From contig JABCPU010000013.1 of the NCBI GenBank assembly GCA_016800925.1, forward strand, positions 124,001-188,000: a stretch of 64,000 bases of DNA, written 5' to 3'. A model generated the notes under the pieces. The model was not told the origin of the DNA, did not search any database, and saw nothing but the letters and a program-made list of their open reading frames with translations. Shown here in pieces: positions 62,001 to 64,000 of the stretch. This DNA comes from Suillus spraguei. Taxonomy: Eukaryota; Basidiomycota; Agaricomycetes; Boletales; Suillaceae. The translations under genes and the position numbers were made by a program. Position 1 is the first letter of the stretch; every line of letters starts with the position of its first letter.

Positions 62001-62942
62001 CTATTGGCATGGCAGACCAGCTGCGATCCACGCATCATAACCACCCACTATATCGGTCGCATTCCACAACCCAAGCTCATGCAGGGACGCCGCGGCCAAT
62101 GAGCTGGCATACCCTTCATGACAAAATAATATGATTTTTGAATCATAGCGATCTGCAATTGTTAATCGCGCTTGGCACCGTGGGTCAAAACGCCGCTCCA
62201 AAGCGTTTCGCTCAACGGTGAGAGATCCGCGGATCTCGCCTTCACGATCACGTTGTGCAGCAGGGCGAATATCCACGAGAAAAACGGGCACCGGGTATGT
62301 AGGATCGTGAAGTGCATCGTAAGCTTCTTGGGGTGTCATTCGCTCGAGCTTAGCCCGAACATCGAAGAGAATTTGATCGATGCTGCGAGATCCAGCGGGA
62401 GGAGAACGAGGATTGTGAGCGTGCACGGAGTTGAATAATACGTCCCACAAGGCAGCCTTCTTGTATGACGAGGAGCCAATATACTGTATAGATGCAGCCT
62501 GAGCGATGAGAGTACCTGTGCTGTCGACTGCATCGACTCGTCCTGGAAATTTAGAAGACGCGAGAAGCACGGCCCGCTGCAAATTCTCAGCATCTGACCC
62601 GCAGATGACGAGTGCATCTGAAACATAGGCATCGCTACTGGCATTGGTTGGCGACATACTAGCGGTGGCCATGATAAAGAGATATGGGGATAAAGGCAGG
62701 CAGGCGGATATGTGGGAAGCAACAAGTCGAGAAAGGTCACTGTCGTCTTCCTTCGAAAAGTGGATACCAATGCGAACACCTTTTACTGTGCACGCATTGG
62801 CGATTATACGGAGTGCAATGCTCTGGGCGGCCTCCTCACGCACATCTGAAAAAGTTTGAGGGTTGGTGGGGGAAGTGGGAGATAATTGGATGAGTTGGTG
62901 CTCGAGAGTGACAGCGGATTCGGACGATACAGAGGATAACAT
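62001..62942 (-). CDS. Rhodanese-domain protein
   Basis: A single-exon gene of 313 residues, unusual here where nearly all genes have introns. The C-terminal ~110 residues form a rhodanese domain: MTPQEAYDALHDP, VFLVDIRPAAQRDREGEIRG, and the active-site loop ILFCHEGYASSLAAASLHELG with the catalytic Cys, ending VGGYDAWIAAGLPCQ. Rhodaneses move sulfane sulfur or act as phosphatase-like domains. The N-terminal ~190 residues have no domain recognised; a segment around VRIGIHFSKEDDSDLSRLVASHI looks structured. No signal peptide is clear. It neighbours ATP sulfurylase, but convergent orientation gives no evidence of joint control. Confidence 0.85.
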   Translation of the reverse strand: MLSSVSSESAVTLEHQLIQLSPTSPTNPQTFSDVREEAAQSIALRIIANACTVKGVRIGIHFSKEDDSDLSRLVASHISACLPLSPYLFIMATASMSPTNASSDAYVSDALVICGSDAENLQRAVLLASSKFPGRVDAVDSTGTLIAQAASIQYIGSSSYKKAALWDVLFNSVHAHNPRSPPAGSRSIDQILFDVRAKLERMTPQEAYDALHDPTYPVPVFLVDIRPAAQRDREGEIRGSLTVERNALERRFDPRCQARLTIADRYDSKIILFCHEGYASSLAAASLHELGLWNATDIVGGYDAWIAAGLPCQ

Positions 62943-64000
62943 GAAGAAATGATGTTGTCGTTGTAGGATTTTTGACTGAACAGTCCAACGTGAATCAAAT
63001 GGCGTTACGCGTCAAAAGCGAGAATGCAATTGAAAAGGTTGAATCAGCGTATCCAAGCCGCGGCGGCTCTGTAATATAAGCACAGCACATTGGGACGACA
63101 CCATCATGCGTCACGATCTGTATGCGCGGTCCGCGAACGCGATTATTTTCATACCACTGCATTGTGCAGCGTATCCGTGGTATTCTAATATGCGGCATTG
63201 CTGGCAGGACACGTGTGCTTATCAGGAGGGATGATGGTCCGTCATGGTTCTCTAAAAATTTGTCCTTTGTGAAATAGCGCTGTGAAATAAACGTTTGAGC
63301 GATATATCTGATTCCTTCGTGCTAGGAAAAGATCCTAAATTGAAGTCGTATCAATGTCGATGTGCTTGATAGCCTTGTCCTAGGCAGGTCTTTATAGACG
63401 AAAGAAGATACACTGTCACTCCTTCCCAATAAATAAGGGCTTGACAAACTCGCCAAAGTTCAGCTCACCCTGAGGTAAGTCACATAGGGGAAGACAGTCA
63501 TTCCTTCGTATTGGCACTTTCCAAGCTTGGGGATGAAATAGTCGTGTCCACGAAGCAATAACCCGTTGCCCTCGCATCGCCTCTAATGAGAGTATGATGC
63601 AGGCTGTCTAAGAGACGTTAAGGAAGCATTTAGGCTTCGCCCTGCAGTCCGTTTGTGGCAGCGTGCGTGGACTGATTCAGATATAGTAGTGCTCTGATCA
63701 CCGTGACGCTCGCCAAGTTCCTCAAGAAATATGTTGGTCTACTCCGTTTGAGAGACGATGAAAGCGCCTGGAAACAATGAACATGTGTTTCAGTAAGTAG
63801 CCGAATCTATTGCCCACGGGAAGCCGAACACTCAAATTCTTGGACCGATCAGCAGCCGTGGTCCGTCCTTTCTTCCTTGCTCAGTAATGTTGTCTGTATT
63901 TCGGCGTGTGCCACGGTCTTTCAACCGGTCGATCAATGCTTCCATCTCTTATCGATCATCACTTGGGGTCTCAAGCAGCATTCGAGTTACCGCCGCTGCA
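62943..64000. promoter_or_regulatory. Right-edge stretch with rhodanese gene 5' region
   Basis: The last 1,058 bp contain the promoter of the minus-strand rhodanese gene and otherwise no supported gene. Open frames at 62995-63198 are short and featureless. Confidence 0.3.

Overview
The window is nuclear DNA of a filamentous basidiomycete, most likely an Agaricomycete. Genes are dense, lie on both strands and are cut by many 45-60 nt introns with GT(A/G)-AG borders. Several encoded families are typical of mushrooms: expanded P450s, an adenylate-forming reductase, a transmembrane lysophospholipase, Ser/Thr kinases with degenerate glycine loops, and BTB-type relics. No bacterial, organellar, viral or CRISPR features were seen. 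All exon joins below were worked out by hand from splice sites and reading frame; no database search was possible.

Layout. 1-8.2 kb: mitochondrial-type cysteine synthase (-), ARF6 GTPase (-), a leucine-rich-repeat protein (-), and RAD23 (+) divergent from it. 8.7-13.5 kb: a PSR1/SCP-type phosphatase (+) convergent with a Ser/Thr kinase (-). 13.5-15.0 kb: unresolved, possibly a decayed membrane-protein gene. 15.0-17.6 kb: lysophospholipase with a C-terminal membrane anchor (-). 17.6-23.0 kb: gene-poor repeat region holding an eight-copy ~148 bp tandem array whose units look like tRNA-derived Pol III units, then two diverged copies of another tRNA-like repeat. 23.0-33.0 kb: A-T-R adenylate-forming reductase (+), HMMR/RHAMM-like coiled-coil protein (+), cytochrome P450 (-). 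33.8-36.9 kb: taspase-1-like threonine protease (+) and TFIIH subunit TFB4 (-). 37.3-38.7 kb: broken second copy of the cysteine synthase. 40.5-45.7 kb: CHD1 chromatin remodeller (+). 45.7-51.6 kb: gene-poor and transposon-rich, including a 1.6 kb element with terminal inverted repeats that carries a broken BTB-family gene fragment. 51.6-54.8 kb: membrane protein of unknown function (-) and splicing factor SLU7 (-). 55.8-62.9 kb: secreted Ser/Thr-rich repeat protein (+), RNase H2 subunit B (+), ATP sulfurylase (+), rhodanese-domain protein (-).

Most genes are unrelated housekeeping loci: vesicle traffic, proteasome shuttle/repair, transcription and repair, chromatin, splicing, RNA/DNA hybrid removal. 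ATP sulfurylase and cysteine synthase both belong to sulfur assimilation but lie 57 kb apart. The reductase and P450 are the only hint of secondary metabolism. The most unusual signal is the tRNA-Leu-like tandem array at 18.5-19.66 kb.
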